Of a stretch of 42,887 nt of DNA, positions 31,599-40,309 are shown one piece after another. The stretch is taken from positions 1 through 42,887 of the forward strand of contig NZ_QARE02000032.1 of NCBI RefSeq assembly GCF_003052515.2, given 5' to 3'. Each line of letters opens with the position of its first letter. Position 1 is the first letter of the stretch. This stretch comes from Pseudomonas sp. RIT409 (GTDB lineage: Bacteria; Pseudomonadota; Gammaproteobacteria; Pseudomonadales; Pseudomonadaceae). The notes beneath the pieces were generated by a model. That model worked only from the letters and a program-made list of their open reading frames with translations. It searched no databases and was not told where the DNA came from. A program made the position numbers and the translations under genes.

Positions 31599-32147
31599 TC
31601 AACCGAGACAACGATCCAGCAACTGGTGCACCCGCTCCAGGGAAGGCGCTGACTCGGCGTACAGAATGCGATAGACCATGGGGGCGACCACCGCGTCGAT
31701 CAGCTCATCGGCAGACGGGCTGCGTTCACCCCGCGCCTGCGCTCGATCGATGATGATCTGCAACTGATCCCGCACGATATTGAGGCATTTGCCGGAGCAC
31801 AGGGTCGCGCTGCTGGCGACCACGTCGCGCATCATTTCTCGGCCAGGCGCCGAGTTGGTTTCTTCCAGGTAAACCTCCACCCAAGTGCGCAAGTCGTCGC
31901 GAAGGTTGCCACAATCGACAGGTTCGTCCGGTCGCAAGCGTTCCACCGCGGCGTCGGCCAGCAGCGAGGTCAGGTCACCCCAGCGCCGGTAGATGGTGGA
32001 AGGCGTGACGCCTGCCCGGGCGGCGATCATCGGCACGCTGAGGGCCGAGCGCTCCTGTTCCTGCAGCAAATCGCGCACGGCAGCATGGATCGATGTTTGC
32101 ACCCGGGCACTGCGTCCCCCTGTGCGAATGCCTTCTTTGATAGCCAT
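31599..32147 (-). CDS. TetR/AcrR-family repressor
   Basis: 182 residues. The N-terminal helix-turn-helix is clear (SVPMIAARAGVTPSTIYRRWGDLTSLLADAA in parts, about 30-65), followed by a ligand-binding domain with the TetR_C-type segment REMMRDVVASSATL and a final LLDRCLG. It is divergent from an MFS transporter. Repeated CTTAA-NN-CAAA half-sites lie in the shared promoter, one set 11-35 bases before its own start, so autorepression and control of the transporter are likely. The GTG at 32165 is an alternative but less probable start. Confidence 0.9.
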   Translation of the reverse strand: MAIKEGIRTGGRSARVQTSIHAAVRDLLQEQERSALSVPMIAARAGVTPSTIYRRWGDLTSLLADAAVERLRPDEPVDCGNLRDDLRTWVEVYLEETNSAPGREMMRDVVASSATLCSGKCLNIVRDQLQIIIDRAQARGERSPSADELIDAVVAPMVYRILYAESAPSLERVHQLLDRCLG

Positions 32148-32157
32148 TGGCGCGGAC

Positions 32158-32212
32158 CTTAACACAAAGTGTTTGCTTTAAGCGGGTTCTGCTCGCACAC
32201 TCTTAACGCAAA
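32158..32212. promoter_or_regulatory. Operator-like half-site array for the TetR repressor
   Basis: CTTAACACAAA (32158-32168) and TTTGCTTTAAG (32172-32182) form an imperfect palindrome with 9 of 11 matching positions around a 3-base centre. A third half-site CTTAACGCAAA (32202-32212) differs from the first at one position. Inside the first pair is a perfect AACAC-AAA-GTGTT repeat. This is the expected location for binding by the divergent TetR protein. Confidence 0.6.
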
Positions 32213-32253
32213 TTAATAGCTTTTGTGGCGTGCTTTTTCGGGAGAGTTTACGC

Positions 32254-33459
32254 GTGTCTGACTATTTGCAGAACCCATCAGTGGATGGCCGCCGTCGAGG
32301 CCACTTGGTTTACTTCGCGTTGGTGATGCTGTGTTTCTTTGCCGCCTCCAGCGCACCGACCCCGCTTTATCACTTGTATCAACAGGCCTGGGGGTTTTCT
32401 GCTGCTTCGTTGACGCTGATTTTTGCGGTCTACGCCTTGAGTCTGCTGGCCACATTGTTGGTGTTCGGCTCACTCTCGGATTACCTGGGCCGGCGGCCTG
32501 TCATCCTTGCCTCGTTGCTGCTGGAGATCCTTTCGCTCCTGTTGTTCATCGGTGCCCGCGACATGAGCTGGTTGATCGCTGCCCGGGTGCTGCAAGGCGT
32601 CGCCACGGGGATCGCCACCAGCGCGCTGGGCGCTGCGATGCTCGACACCTCTCAGGCCCAGGGCCCCTTGATCAACAGCATTGCCCCGATGTTCGGTATG
32701 GCACTCGGCGCCTTGGGCACCAGTGCCCTGGTCCAGTACGCACCGCTGCCGATGATGCTGGCTTACGCGCTGCTGCTGGCAGCGTTTGCCGGTCAGTTGC
32801 TGTACCTGTGGCGCGTAGAGGAAACGGTCACCCCGCAAGCCGGCGTGCTGAAAACCCTCAAGCCCGCGCTGTCCGTGCCACCGCGTGCGCGTTCCACGCT
32901 GATGCTGGTGCTTCCGGCGGACATTGCCGCCTGGGCGCTGGGAGGGTTTTTCCTGTCACTCGCGCCTTCGCTGATCGCCGCTGCCACTGGATCGACTTCG
33001 GTGCTCAACGGCGGTCTGGCGGTGGCAGCGTTGACCATCAGCGGTGCCATATCGATCATCAACCTGCGCTTGCGTGCGCCCCGCCTGGCGCTGCTGGTTG
33101 GCTGCAGCTTTCTCGCGGCCGGCGTTTGCGTGGTGCTGGTGGCGGTCGATCTGGGCTGGTTGTGGTTGTTTTTCTGCGGTGTGGTGGTCGCCGGTGTCGG
33201 CTTCGGCGCGAGCTTTCTGGGGGCGTTGCGCTTGTTGCTGCCGCTGGCGCAACCCCACGAGCGTGCTGGCCTGATGTCGGCTTTTCTGGTGCTCAGTTAC
33301 CTGGCCTTCTGTGTGCCGTCGTTGATTGCCGGCCTGGCGGTGAAGACCGAGGGCTTGATTGCCACTGCCAATGTCTACGGGGCGGTGCTGGTGCTGCTGG
33401 CGTTGCTGGCGCTGGGCGGTTTGCTGAGGCGTGGTCATCAGGAAACCGCCCCCACCTGA
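32254..33459 (+). CDS. MFS transporter (drug/solute exporter type), GTG start
   Basis: 401 residues with about twelve membrane segments. The loop 2-3 motif is GSLSDYLGRRPVI, and the helix 4-5 region RVLQGVATGIATSALGAAMLD is a major-facilitator signature. The start is the GTG at 32254 (MSDYLQNP), which has GGGAGAG at 8 bases; the extension to 32230 runs through that ribosome site. Its position opposite a TetR gene with a shared operator is typical of an inducible efflux pump. The substrate is unknown. Confidence 0.9.
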   Translation: MSDYLQNPSVDGRRRGHLVYFALVMLCFFAASSAPTPLYHLYQQAWGFSAASLTLIFAVYALSLLATLLVFGSLSDYLGRRPVILASLLLEILSLLLFIGARDMSWLIAARVLQGVATGIATSALGAAMLDTSQAQGPLINSIAPMFGMALGALGTSALVQYAPLPMMLAYALLLAAFAGQLLYLWRVEETVTPQAGVLKTLKPALSVPPRARSTLMLVLPADIAAWALGGFFLSLAPSLIAAATGSTSVLNGGLAVAALTISGAISIINLRLRAPRLALLVGCSFLAAGVCVVLVAVDLGWLWLFFCGVVVAGVGFGASFLGALRLLLPLAQPHERAGLMSAFLVLSYLAFCVPSLIAGLAVKTEGLIATANVYGAVLVLLALLALGGLLRRGHQETAPT

Positions 33460-33518
33460 CCCGACGTGGCACCCTCATCGGCTTCTGCTAATTTCATTCC
33501 TGTGTTGTCGCCCTTCAT

Positions 33519-33526
33519 AACAACAA
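33519..33526 (+). promoter_or_regulatory. A-rich catabolite activity (Crc/Hfq) motif in prpE leader
   Basis: AACAACAA, within CATAACAACAAGC, lies just before the AGGGA ribosome site of the propionyl-CoA synthetase gene. The 10-mer ATAACAACAA is shared with the gcl and MHS-transporter leaders. Confidence 0.58.
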
Positions 33527-33542
33527 GCACAGGGACCCACGG

Positions 33543-35453
33543 ATGAACGACCGAAACAGCGGAGATTACGCCGAGCACTATCAGCGTTCCATCGCCGAGC
33601 CAGCAGCCTACTGGGCCGAACAGGCGGGGCAGGTGGCCTGGTTCCGCTTACCGCAGCAGGTTTTACAGGTTCTGCCCGATGGCACCCACCGTTGGTTCGC
33701 TGACGGTGAACTCAACACCTGCCATCTCGCGCTGGATCATCAGATCGAACAGGGGCGAGGCGAACAACTGGCGTTGATCCATGACTCGCCTGTGACCGGC
33801 CAGCAGGCCCGTTTCACGTTCCGCGAGTTGCGCGACGAGGTGGCGCGCCTGGCCGGGCTGTTGCGCGCGCTGGGCGTGGAGAAGGGCGATGGCGTCATCA
33901 TTTACATGCCGATGATCCCCCAGGCCGCCATGGCCATGCTGGCCTGCGCGAGAATCGGCGCCGTGCATTCGGTGGTGTTCGGCGGTTTCGCCCCCCATGA
34001 GCTGGCGATACGCATCGACGATTTGAAACCCAGGCTGGTGATGACAGCGTCCTGTGGGCTGGAGTTCGACCGGGTCATCCCGTATCAGCCCCTGGTGGAC
34101 AAGGCACTGGAACTGGCCCGGTTTGCTCCCGATCAGGTCCTGCTCTGGCAGCGACCCCAGCATCGGGCGCCGTTGAAGGCAGGACGCGATCTGGACTGGC
34201 AGGACGCGCTCGCGGGTGTCGAGTCGGTGGCGCCGGTGCCGGTGTCGAGCCTTGACCCGCTGTACATCCTCTACACTTCGGGCACCACGGGCAAACCCAA
34301 GGGCATTGTCCGAGAGAACGGCGGCCATGCGGTGGCCATGCGTTACACCATGAATCAGGTGTATGGCATGCAGGCGGGGGATGTCTGGTGGGGCATTTCC
34401 GATGTCGGCTGGGTGGTCGGGCACACGCTGATGGTGTACGGGCCATTGATGGCCGGTTGCACGACGGTCCTCTATGAGGGCAAGCCCATTCGAACACCTG
34501 ACGCCGGCGCCTATTGGCGCGTGGTGGAGCAGTATGCCGTCGATGCGCTGTTCTGCGCGCCCACCGCGATGCGCGCGATCCGCAAGGAGGACCCGGAAGG
34601 TCGTCTGCTGCGAGGGCGTGACGTGAGCTCGCTGCGCCAGCTGTTTCTGGCGGGAGAAAAACTCGACTCCAGCACGCATCAATGGCTTGAGCGAATGACC
34701 GGCAAGCCGGTGCTCGACCACTGGTGGCAGACCGAAACGGGCTGGCCGGTAACGGCGCCCTGCATTGGCCTTGCAGGGCATGCGCCCGCGCCGGGATCGA
34801 GTAACCGCGCGGTGCCGGGCTATGCCGTTGAGGTGCGCAACGAGGACGGGCAATCGCTCGGGCCAGGCGAGCAGGGCGCCATCGTGATTGCCTTGCCGTT
34901 GCCGCCAGGGTGCAGCCAGACCCTGTGGGGTGATCATGGCCGGTATGTGAGTGCCTACCTGCAGCCATTTCCCGGCTATTACAACACCGGTGACGGAGGC
35001 TACATCGATGAGCAGGGTTTCGTGCACATCATGGGCCGTACGGATGACGTCATCAATGTGGCTGGCCATCGCCTGTCCACCGGTGAAATGGAAGACCTGG
35101 TCGGGCAACACCCGGCCGTAGCCGAGAGTGCGGTAATCGGCGTGCATGACGACATCAAAGGTCAAATCCCGCTGGCACTGGTGGTGCTCAAGGACGGCGG
35201 GCAGCAGGCTGTCGAAAGCGTTTGCCGCGAACTGGTCGCGCTGGTGCGGGATCGGATCGGTGCGCTGGCCTGCTTTGGGCGGGTGACCGTAGTCAAGCGG
35301 CTGCCCAAGACCCGCTCGGGCAAGACGCTGCGTGCGGTGTTGCGCAAGCTGGCAGACGGAGAAGCCTACGCGCCACCGGCCACGATCGATGACCCCGCCA
35401 TTCTCGAAGAGATCGCACAGGCGTTGAAGGTGGGGGCCGTCTCAGAGGGCTGA
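33543..35453 (+). CDS. prpE: Propionyl-CoA synthetase / short-chain acyl-CoA synthetase
   Basis: 636 residues of the acetyl/propionyl-CoA synthetase group. P-loop LYILYTSGTTGKPKGIVREN, substrate-pocket region DVGWVVGHTLMVYGPL, WWQTETGWPV, YYNTGDGGYIDEQGFVHIMG and the C-terminal catalytic lysine in LPKTRSGKTLRAVLRK, a lysine often controlled by acetylation in this family. The IVRENGGHAVAM segment after the P-loop is PrpE-like rather than Acs-like. The N-terminal YAEHYQRSIAEPAAYWAEQA is the usual opening. It activates propionate to propionyl-CoA. No prpB or prpC gene is adjacent. The leader has a Crc-type motif. Confidence 0.92.
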   Translation: MNDRNSGDYAEHYQRSIAEPAAYWAEQAGQVAWFRLPQQVLQVLPDGTHRWFADGELNTCHLALDHQIEQGRGEQLALIHDSPVTGQQARFTFRELRDEVARLAGLLRALGVEKGDGVIIYMPMIPQAAMAMLACARIGAVHSVVFGGFAPHELAIRIDDLKPRLVMTASCGLEFDRVIPYQPLVDKALELARFAPDQVLLWQRPQHRAPLKAGRDLDWQDALAGVESVAPVPVSSLDPLYILYTSGTTGKPKGIVRENGGHAVAMRYTMNQVYGMQAGDVWWGISDVGWVVGHTLMVYGPLMAGCTTVLYEGKPIRTPDAGAYWRVVEQYAVDALFCAPTAMRAIRKEDPEGRLLRGRDVSSLRQLFLAGEKLDSSTHQWLERMTGKPVLDHWWQTETGWPVTAPCIGLAGHAPAPGSSNRAVPGYAVEVRNEDGQSLGPGEQGAIVIALPLPPGCSQTLWGDHGRYVSAYLQPFPGYYNTGDGGYIDEQGFVHIMGRTDDVINVAGHRLSTGEMEDLVGQHPAVAESAVIGVHDDIKGQIPLALVVLKDGGQQAVESVCRELVALVRDRIGALACFGRVTVVKRLPKTRSGKTLRAVLRKLADGEAYAPPATIDDPAILEEIAQALKVGAVSEG

Positions 35454-35533
35454 CCCAGCGTTCAAGTTGTCCCGTCTACTGCCGAAACAGCGGGCAGGAC
35501 ATTCCCATCGATCTCTTCGAGCACGGAGCTGCC

Positions 35534-37123
35534 ATGACCGCGATCTCTTCTGTATCAGCCGCCCCGTCGCTGGCACCGGCCAGCCCGGCGCTGCCGCAGC
35601 CTGCCAGCCTGCCGCCTGCGGCGCCGATCCTGGATTCTCCATCGTCTCTCGTCACGCTGGGGCAGACGGTGCGTGTCGTCGCCGCGCAGACTTACGACGC
35701 GCGGGGTGCGATCGCCAACCCCGATGTGGCGCCGGCTTGGGAGTACACTCAGCAAGACAAGGTTTCGCTGGTGATGCAGGGCAATTTCAGCACGACCTAC
35801 GGGGTCAGCCGATTTCAGGGGCTGGCCGCCTCGCTGACCACTCAACTGGCGCAAACGGGTAAAGGCATTTCCCAGTCGGTGATCCGTCCCACGACCGGCT
35901 CGGCGCTGGAACCTGCGGCACTCGCGGCCGCGCAGAAAAAATTGCACAGTGACGCGGCGGAGACCAGCATCAGCCTGACGTTGAAGACGGCCAGCGGTAA
36001 AACAGTGCAACTCACGTTGACCAGCACTGACCAGGGTCTTGCGGTGCAGGCCGACATCGACGGCGGGGAGTTGAGCGATAAAGAATTGCTCGCGCTGGGC
36101 AAAATGGCCGACGGTTTCCAATCCGCGATCGATGGCCTGACTGCCAAGCCACCACAGCTCAAGCTCGACGCGTTGACCCGCTTCGACAGCACAGTATTTG
36201 CCTCGGTACAACTCGACACCCGCATCAAACTGGATGACGGCACGCTACAAACGCTGGCTTTCCGGGCCGACGACACCCAGCGAACGGTGCGCATGAGCGG
36301 CGCGACAGGGGACTTGAGCCTGAATGTCGATCTGAAGAATCTGGCGATCATTGGCAGCGCCGCTCAGCAGGCCATAGCGCTCAACCAGTATTTGGGTCAG
36401 ATCGACGCCGCACGTAAGCGAGGCGATGGCGATCCGCAGTTGTTATCGATGTTCCAGGATGCCTTCAAAACCTTGCACAGCCATTATCCGGGCAGTCGCG
36501 AGTCGACCGTACCGCAAACTGTCAGCAGCGTTGCTTTGACGGATACGGACCATGCGGTGCTCAGTGGGCTGGCGGATTTCAGCGCCTCGGTCACAGAAAG
36601 AACCACCGCCAGTAACCCCGCCCGTCCCAATGAGCTGGACAGTTTCGCCTACGACCTTTCGCAACGGACCCAAGCCAAAGGCCGCGATCAACTGAACCGT
36701 ACCCTCGTCCAGGATCAACAGTCGCATCTGGTCGCCTCGTATCACAAGCCGCTGACCGCTGGTCAGAAACTGGACCTGAGCAAGAATCCCCAATCGCAAA
36801 ACTACCTGTATTACGAAATCAACGATTCTGCGAGCAGTCGGGCCCGCATCGGCTATGACAAAGGCCAATTGGTAGAGGCGTCCGTGACGCAATCGGCCAG
36901 CCAGTCCACACGAGTGTCGAAATACGTCATGGGGCGTCTCGAGAGCGAAACCCTGACCCCTGCGGCCGCAAGCAAGACGCGCAACCTGCTCAGTGCCCTG
37001 CAGCAAGCCCTCCAGCAGGACAAGGCAGCGCGGTTGGGCCATGGAGTGTCACTGCTTGAAGACACCCTCGCCGGTATCCAGGCCAGTGCCATGCTGCAAA
37101 GCGATCCGGCGTCGCTTCGGTAG
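35534..37123 (+). CDS. Uncharacterised 529-residue protein
   Basis: I do not recognise a functional domain. The first 40 residues are a low-complexity Ala/Pro/Ser stretch (AAPSLAPASPALPQPAS) without a signal peptide. Most of the rest is predicted beta-rich with many Ser, Thr and Gln and alternating hydrophobic positions (ETSISLTLKTASGKTVQLTL, VQLDTRIKLDDGTLQTL), ending in a helical Gln/Leu-rich tail (NLLSALQQALQQD). There is no transmembrane helix and no cysteine that I see. GGAG lies 6 bases before the ATG. It sits alone between prpE and bphO. The N-terminus recalls flagellar or surface-associated proteins, but I would not assign it. Confidence 0.85.
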   Translation: MTAISSVSAAPSLAPASPALPQPASLPPAAPILDSPSSLVTLGQTVRVVAAQTYDARGAIANPDVAPAWEYTQQDKVSLVMQGNFSTTYGVSRFQGLAASLTTQLAQTGKGISQSVIRPTTGSALEPAALAAAQKKLHSDAAETSISLTLKTASGKTVQLTLTSTDQGLAVQADIDGGELSDKELLALGKMADGFQSAIDGLTAKPPQLKLDALTRFDSTVFASVQLDTRIKLDDGTLQTLAFRADDTQRTVRMSGATGDLSLNVDLKNLAIIGSAAQQAIALNQYLGQIDAARKRGDGDPQLLSMFQDAFKTLHSHYPGSRESTVPQTVSSVALTDTDHAVLSGLADFSASVTERTTASNPARPNELDSFAYDLSQRTQAKGRDQLNRTLVQDQQSHLVASYHKPLTAGQKLDLSKNPQSQNYLYYEINDSASSRARIGYDKGQLVEASVTQSASQSTRVSKYVMGRLESETLTPAAASKTRNLLSALQQALQQDKAARLGHGVSLLEDTLAGIQASAMLQSDPASLR

Positions 37124-37218
37124 CCGCAAGCATGTCTGTAAGGACAGGTTTACATGATGGGCGGCCTCCATTAGTGTGCGCGTTAGCCATTTGCTGTGAA
37201 CCGGTGCTGAACCTGCGG

Positions 37219-37893
37219 ATGTCTGCGTACTCGAACGTTTACCCCCATAGCCTGGACATCCCGCCCTTGGTCGAAGCCCTCCACCCCCTCTCATCCTCCC
37301 TTGTCTGTGCTCCGCCCGTGAGCGTCCTCCAGCAACTGCGTATCGCCACGGCGGTGCAACACAAAGCCCTGGAAGCGCGGTTGCCGCTGACCCATCCCGA
37401 TCTAGACCGCCAAACCTACGTTCGCATCCTCGAAGCCTATTATGGTTTTCACGCGCCCCTGCAACGTCGCATTGATGCATTTCTCGGCGCCGATGCTCGG
37501 GAGCCCGAGCGCGAGAAGGTTGCGACGCTGATTCGGGATTTGCATGCACTGGGCCTGAGCGATGCTGACATTTCCAGGCTGCCTGTCTGTGCCGATCTGC
37601 CACCGCTTGACCACGTAGGTCATCTGTTCGGTATCCAGTACGTGATGGAGGGGGCCACATTGGGTGGGCAGGTGTTGCGCCGACTCATCTTCGGGCGTTT
37701 GGGTATAGAGGCCGAGAACGGCGCTGCTTTTCTCGATGTTTACGGCCGCGATACTGGCCGGTTGTGGAAGGCGTTTCTCGATCGGCTGGCCGAACTCGAT
37801 CATCCGGACGTCAACCCAAAGGTCGTGCAAGCCGCGTGCGCTACGTTCGCGTGCTTCGAACAATGGCTGGCGAGGGCAGGAGTGTTGCGATGA
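37219..37893 (+). CDS. bphO: Bacterial heme oxygenase of the bacteriophytochrome operon
   Basis: About 224 residues. The heme-oxygenase fold is indicated by the proximal-histidine helix LRIATAVQHKALEARLPLT, YYGFHAPLQRRIDAF, and the distal-helix segment HVGHLFGIQYVMEGATLGGQVL. It opens heme to biliverdin, the chromophore of the adjacent phytochrome, and the overlap of its stop with the bphP start (ATGA at 37890-37893) couples their translation. The start is uncertain: the frame is open from 37132, ATG at 37219 has a weak site, and a GTG at 37318 would place the histidine where shorter BphOs have it. Reads before about residue 34 are poorly conserved. Confidence 0.88.
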   Translation: MSAYSNVYPHSLDIPPLVEALHPLSSSLVCAPPVSVLQQLRIATAVQHKALEARLPLTHPDLDRQTYVRILEAYYGFHAPLQRRIDAFLGADAREPEREKVATLIRDLHALGLSDADISRLPVCADLPPLDHVGHLFGIQYVMEGATLGGQVLRRLIFGRLGIEAENGAAFLDVYGRDTGRLWKAFLDRLAELDHPDVNPKVVQAACATFACFEQWLARAGVLR

Positions 37894-40115
37894 GGCCTGT
37901 AACCGAACAAGAAATGAGCATGCTGCTCAAGCAGTGCGCCGACGAACCCATCCGCATTCCGGGTGCGATCCAACCCCACGGCGTGCTGCTGACCGTCGAC
38001 GAGTCGTCCTGGACGGTGCAGCAGGCCAGTGCCAATGCTTCCGAAATACTGGGTGTGACCGCCAAACCGGGCCAGCCTTTGTCCGACTGGTTGGGCGCGG
38101 CGCAGACGCAGCTATTGCAGGACGCGTTGTCGAGCCGATCGCTGGACGATCTCAATCCATTTCTGGTCAATCTGCCTGCGGGTGCGCTCGACGCCTTGTT
38201 CCATCGGCACGACGGGCTGTTGTTCATCGAACTTGAACCCTCGGCTGATCTACCCGCTGGCGCGTCGGTCGATTTCCATCTGATGCGCACCTTGCGCCGT
38301 CTTCAGGGCGCGAAAAGCCTCGCCGACCTGTATGACATCACCGTCAATGAAGTCCGGACGCTGACCGGCTACGATCGCGTGCTGATCTACCGTTTCGAAG
38401 ATCAGGGCCACGGCCAGGTGGTCGCGGAGACCACCAATGCCGAGCTCGACGCCTATCAGGGACTTTTTTTTCCTGCCAGTGACATTCCCGAGCAAGCCCG
38501 TGAGCTCTATCGGCTGAACTGGTTGCGGGTGATTCCTGACGCACGCTATGTGCCTGTGCCGCTGGTGCCTGCGCTGCGGCCGGACACTGGCGAGCCACTC
38601 GACATGAGTTATGCCGTGCTGCGCAGCGTTTCGCCAGTGCACTGTCAGTACATGCAAAACATGGGCGTGCGCTCCTCGATGAGCATTTCACTGCTCAAGG
38701 ACGACCGCTTGTGGGGGTTGATCAGTTGTGGCAACCGTGAGCCGCTGCGAGTTCCACACGCCATACGCGCTGCGTGCCAGACCATTGGCCAGGTGCTGTC
38801 CATGCAGATCAGTGCGCTGGAGGACAGCCAGGCCCGGCGGGAACGGCATGCCAAGGACGAACTGCTGGTCTCGTTGGCTCGGTCAATGGCCAATGCCAGC
38901 GACGACGTGTATCACGGCCTCGTGGAGCGGGGCGAAGACTTCATCGGGCTGGCCGACGCCACTGGCGGCGCCGTCATCATCGACGATGCCGTTCACTTGT
39001 TCGGCCAGTGCCCTTCGATCGAACAGGTCAAATCACTCTTTCGTTGGCAGCAATCGCGCCCGGCAGGGGTGTTCGAAACGTCAAGCCTTGGGTCGCTGTT
39101 CCCTGAAGCGAAAGCGTACCAGCGCATCGTCAGCGGTTTGCTGGCCTTCAGCTTGCCCAAACCGGTGGACAACGCGGTCATGTGGTTTCGCCCGGAAATC
39201 AACGAGACCGTCGCCTGGAGCGGCAACCCGACGCAGGCCAAAGGAGGCGCGGCCAACGGGCTGCAGCCTCGCGAGTCATTTGAAGTCTGGAAGCAGCAAG
39301 TCGATGGTAGCTCGCGACTATGGTCGGTCGGCGACGTGTACGCGGCCACGGACTTGCGGCGCTCGGCGCTGGAATCGGACCTGGCCCGTCAAGTGCAGCG
39401 CGAGCAAGACGCCGTCCGTGCTCGAGATGAGCTGGTGGCCGTGGTGTCCCACGACCTGCGCAGCCCCTTGACCGTGATTACCATGCAGTGCGGAATGATG
39501 CAGCGGGTCATCGCTGCCGATGTCAGCCCCGCGTCCAAGCGCCTGAACTCGGCCATCGACACCCTGCAGCGGGCAACCACGCGCATGACCTCTCTTCTGG
39601 AAGACCTGCTCGACACCTCGAAGATCGAGGCGGGTCGTTACCTCATTGACGCTCAGCCCTTGGAGTTGAGTCAGTTCTTCGAGGACGCCTGGACGCTGCT
39701 GACGCCTTTGGCGCTGAATAAATTCGTCAGCCTGACGTTCGTTGGCGAGCCGGACCTGAGGATCCTGGCGGATCCGGAGCGCATGTACCAGGTGTTGTCG
39801 AACCTGGTGGGTAACGCGATCAAGTTCACCCCCAAGGAGGGCACCATCAGCGTCACGGCCAATGTGGAAGGCGAATACGTGGCCATCCGGGTGGCCGACT
39901 CGGGGCCGGGCATCGCCCCGGATCAATTGCCCCATGTGTTCGAGCGCTACTGGCGAATCCGCGAAGGCAACCCGAGCGGTACGGGATTGGGGCTGTATAT
40001 CTCCCAAGGCATTGTCAAAGCCCACGGGGGCGAATTGAGCGCGACCAGTGAAATGGGCGTCGGCAGCGTGTTCCGTTTCACCGTACCGTTGGTCAAACCG
40101 CTGGCCATGGCGTGA
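37890..40115 (+). CDS. bphP: Bacteriophytochrome histidine kinase
   Basis: 741 residues. PAS-GAF-PHY photosensory core: the biliverdin-attaching cysteine is Cys16 in LLKQCADEPIRIPGAIQPHG, and the GAF chromophore motif FPASDIPEQARELY is near residue 195, followed by SPVHCQYMQNMGVRSSMSIS. A PHY domain covers about 320-500. The C-terminal histidine kinase has the H-box VVSHDLRSPLTVI (His521), N-box NLVGNAIKF, and ATP motifs ADSGPGIA and GTGLGLYIS. There is no receiver domain at either end, and no response regulator follows. It should be a red/far-red light sensor using biliverdin made by BphO. The frame upstream of 37890 is bphO in another frame. Confidence 0.96.
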   Translation: MRPVTEQEMSMLLKQCADEPIRIPGAIQPHGVLLTVDESSWTVQQASANASEILGVTAKPGQPLSDWLGAAQTQLLQDALSSRSLDDLNPFLVNLPAGALDALFHRHDGLLFIELEPSADLPAGASVDFHLMRTLRRLQGAKSLADLYDITVNEVRTLTGYDRVLIYRFEDQGHGQVVAETTNAELDAYQGLFFPASDIPEQARELYRLNWLRVIPDARYVPVPLVPALRPDTGEPLDMSYAVLRSVSPVHCQYMQNMGVRSSMSISLLKDDRLWGLISCGNREPLRVPHAIRAACQTIGQVLSMQISALEDSQARRERHAKDELLVSLARSMANASDDVYHGLVERGEDFIGLADATGGAVIIDDAVHLFGQCPSIEQVKSLFRWQQSRPAGVFETSSLGSLFPEAKAYQRIVSGLLAFSLPKPVDNAVMWFRPEINETVAWSGNPTQAKGGAANGLQPRESFEVWKQQVDGSSRLWSVGDVYAATDLRRSALESDLARQVQREQDAVRARDELVAVVSHDLRSPLTVITMQCGMMQRVIAADVSPASKRLNSAIDTLQRATTRMTSLLEDLLDTSKIEAGRYLIDAQPLELSQFFEDAWTLLTPLALNKFVSLTFVGEPDLRILADPERMYQVLSNLVGNAIKFTPKEGTISVTANVEGEYVAIRVADSGPGIAPDQLPHVFERYWRIREGNPSGTGLGLYISQGIVKAHGGELSATSEMGVGSVFRFTVPLVKPLAMA

Positions 40116-40118
40116 ATT

Positions 40119-40139
40119 CGCCGTCGCGAAGCGACGGCG
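40119..40139. terminator. Perfect GC-rich hairpin after bphP
   Basis: 9-bp arms CGCCGTCGC and GCGACGGCG around a GAA loop, four bases after the bphP stop. No T-run, but the position suggests transcription termination. Confidence 0.5.
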
Positions 40140-40309
40140 CAGAACGGCCCGGTCGCCACCTGGGCGGCGCCCGCCGCCCGGCCATCGTCAGCGGGGCAGA
40201 TGAATGCTTGGTCATCGGACGGCGGCTTCTATATGCTTTCCGTGCCTGCCCTGATGCCCGCGGGGGCGGCGCGGCGATGTAGCATCCACGCAAGGCCTAA
40301 GGACAGCTG

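Noticed and set aside
33663..35165. 500-codon open frame opposite prpE, and similar long antisense frames at 13558-14931, 19921-21129, 7198-8268 and 32331-33491
   Set aside because: They lie fully over genes with clear catalytic motifs, have Arg/His/Gln-rich low-quality translations and no family resemblance. They are typical shadow frames of GC-rich DNA.
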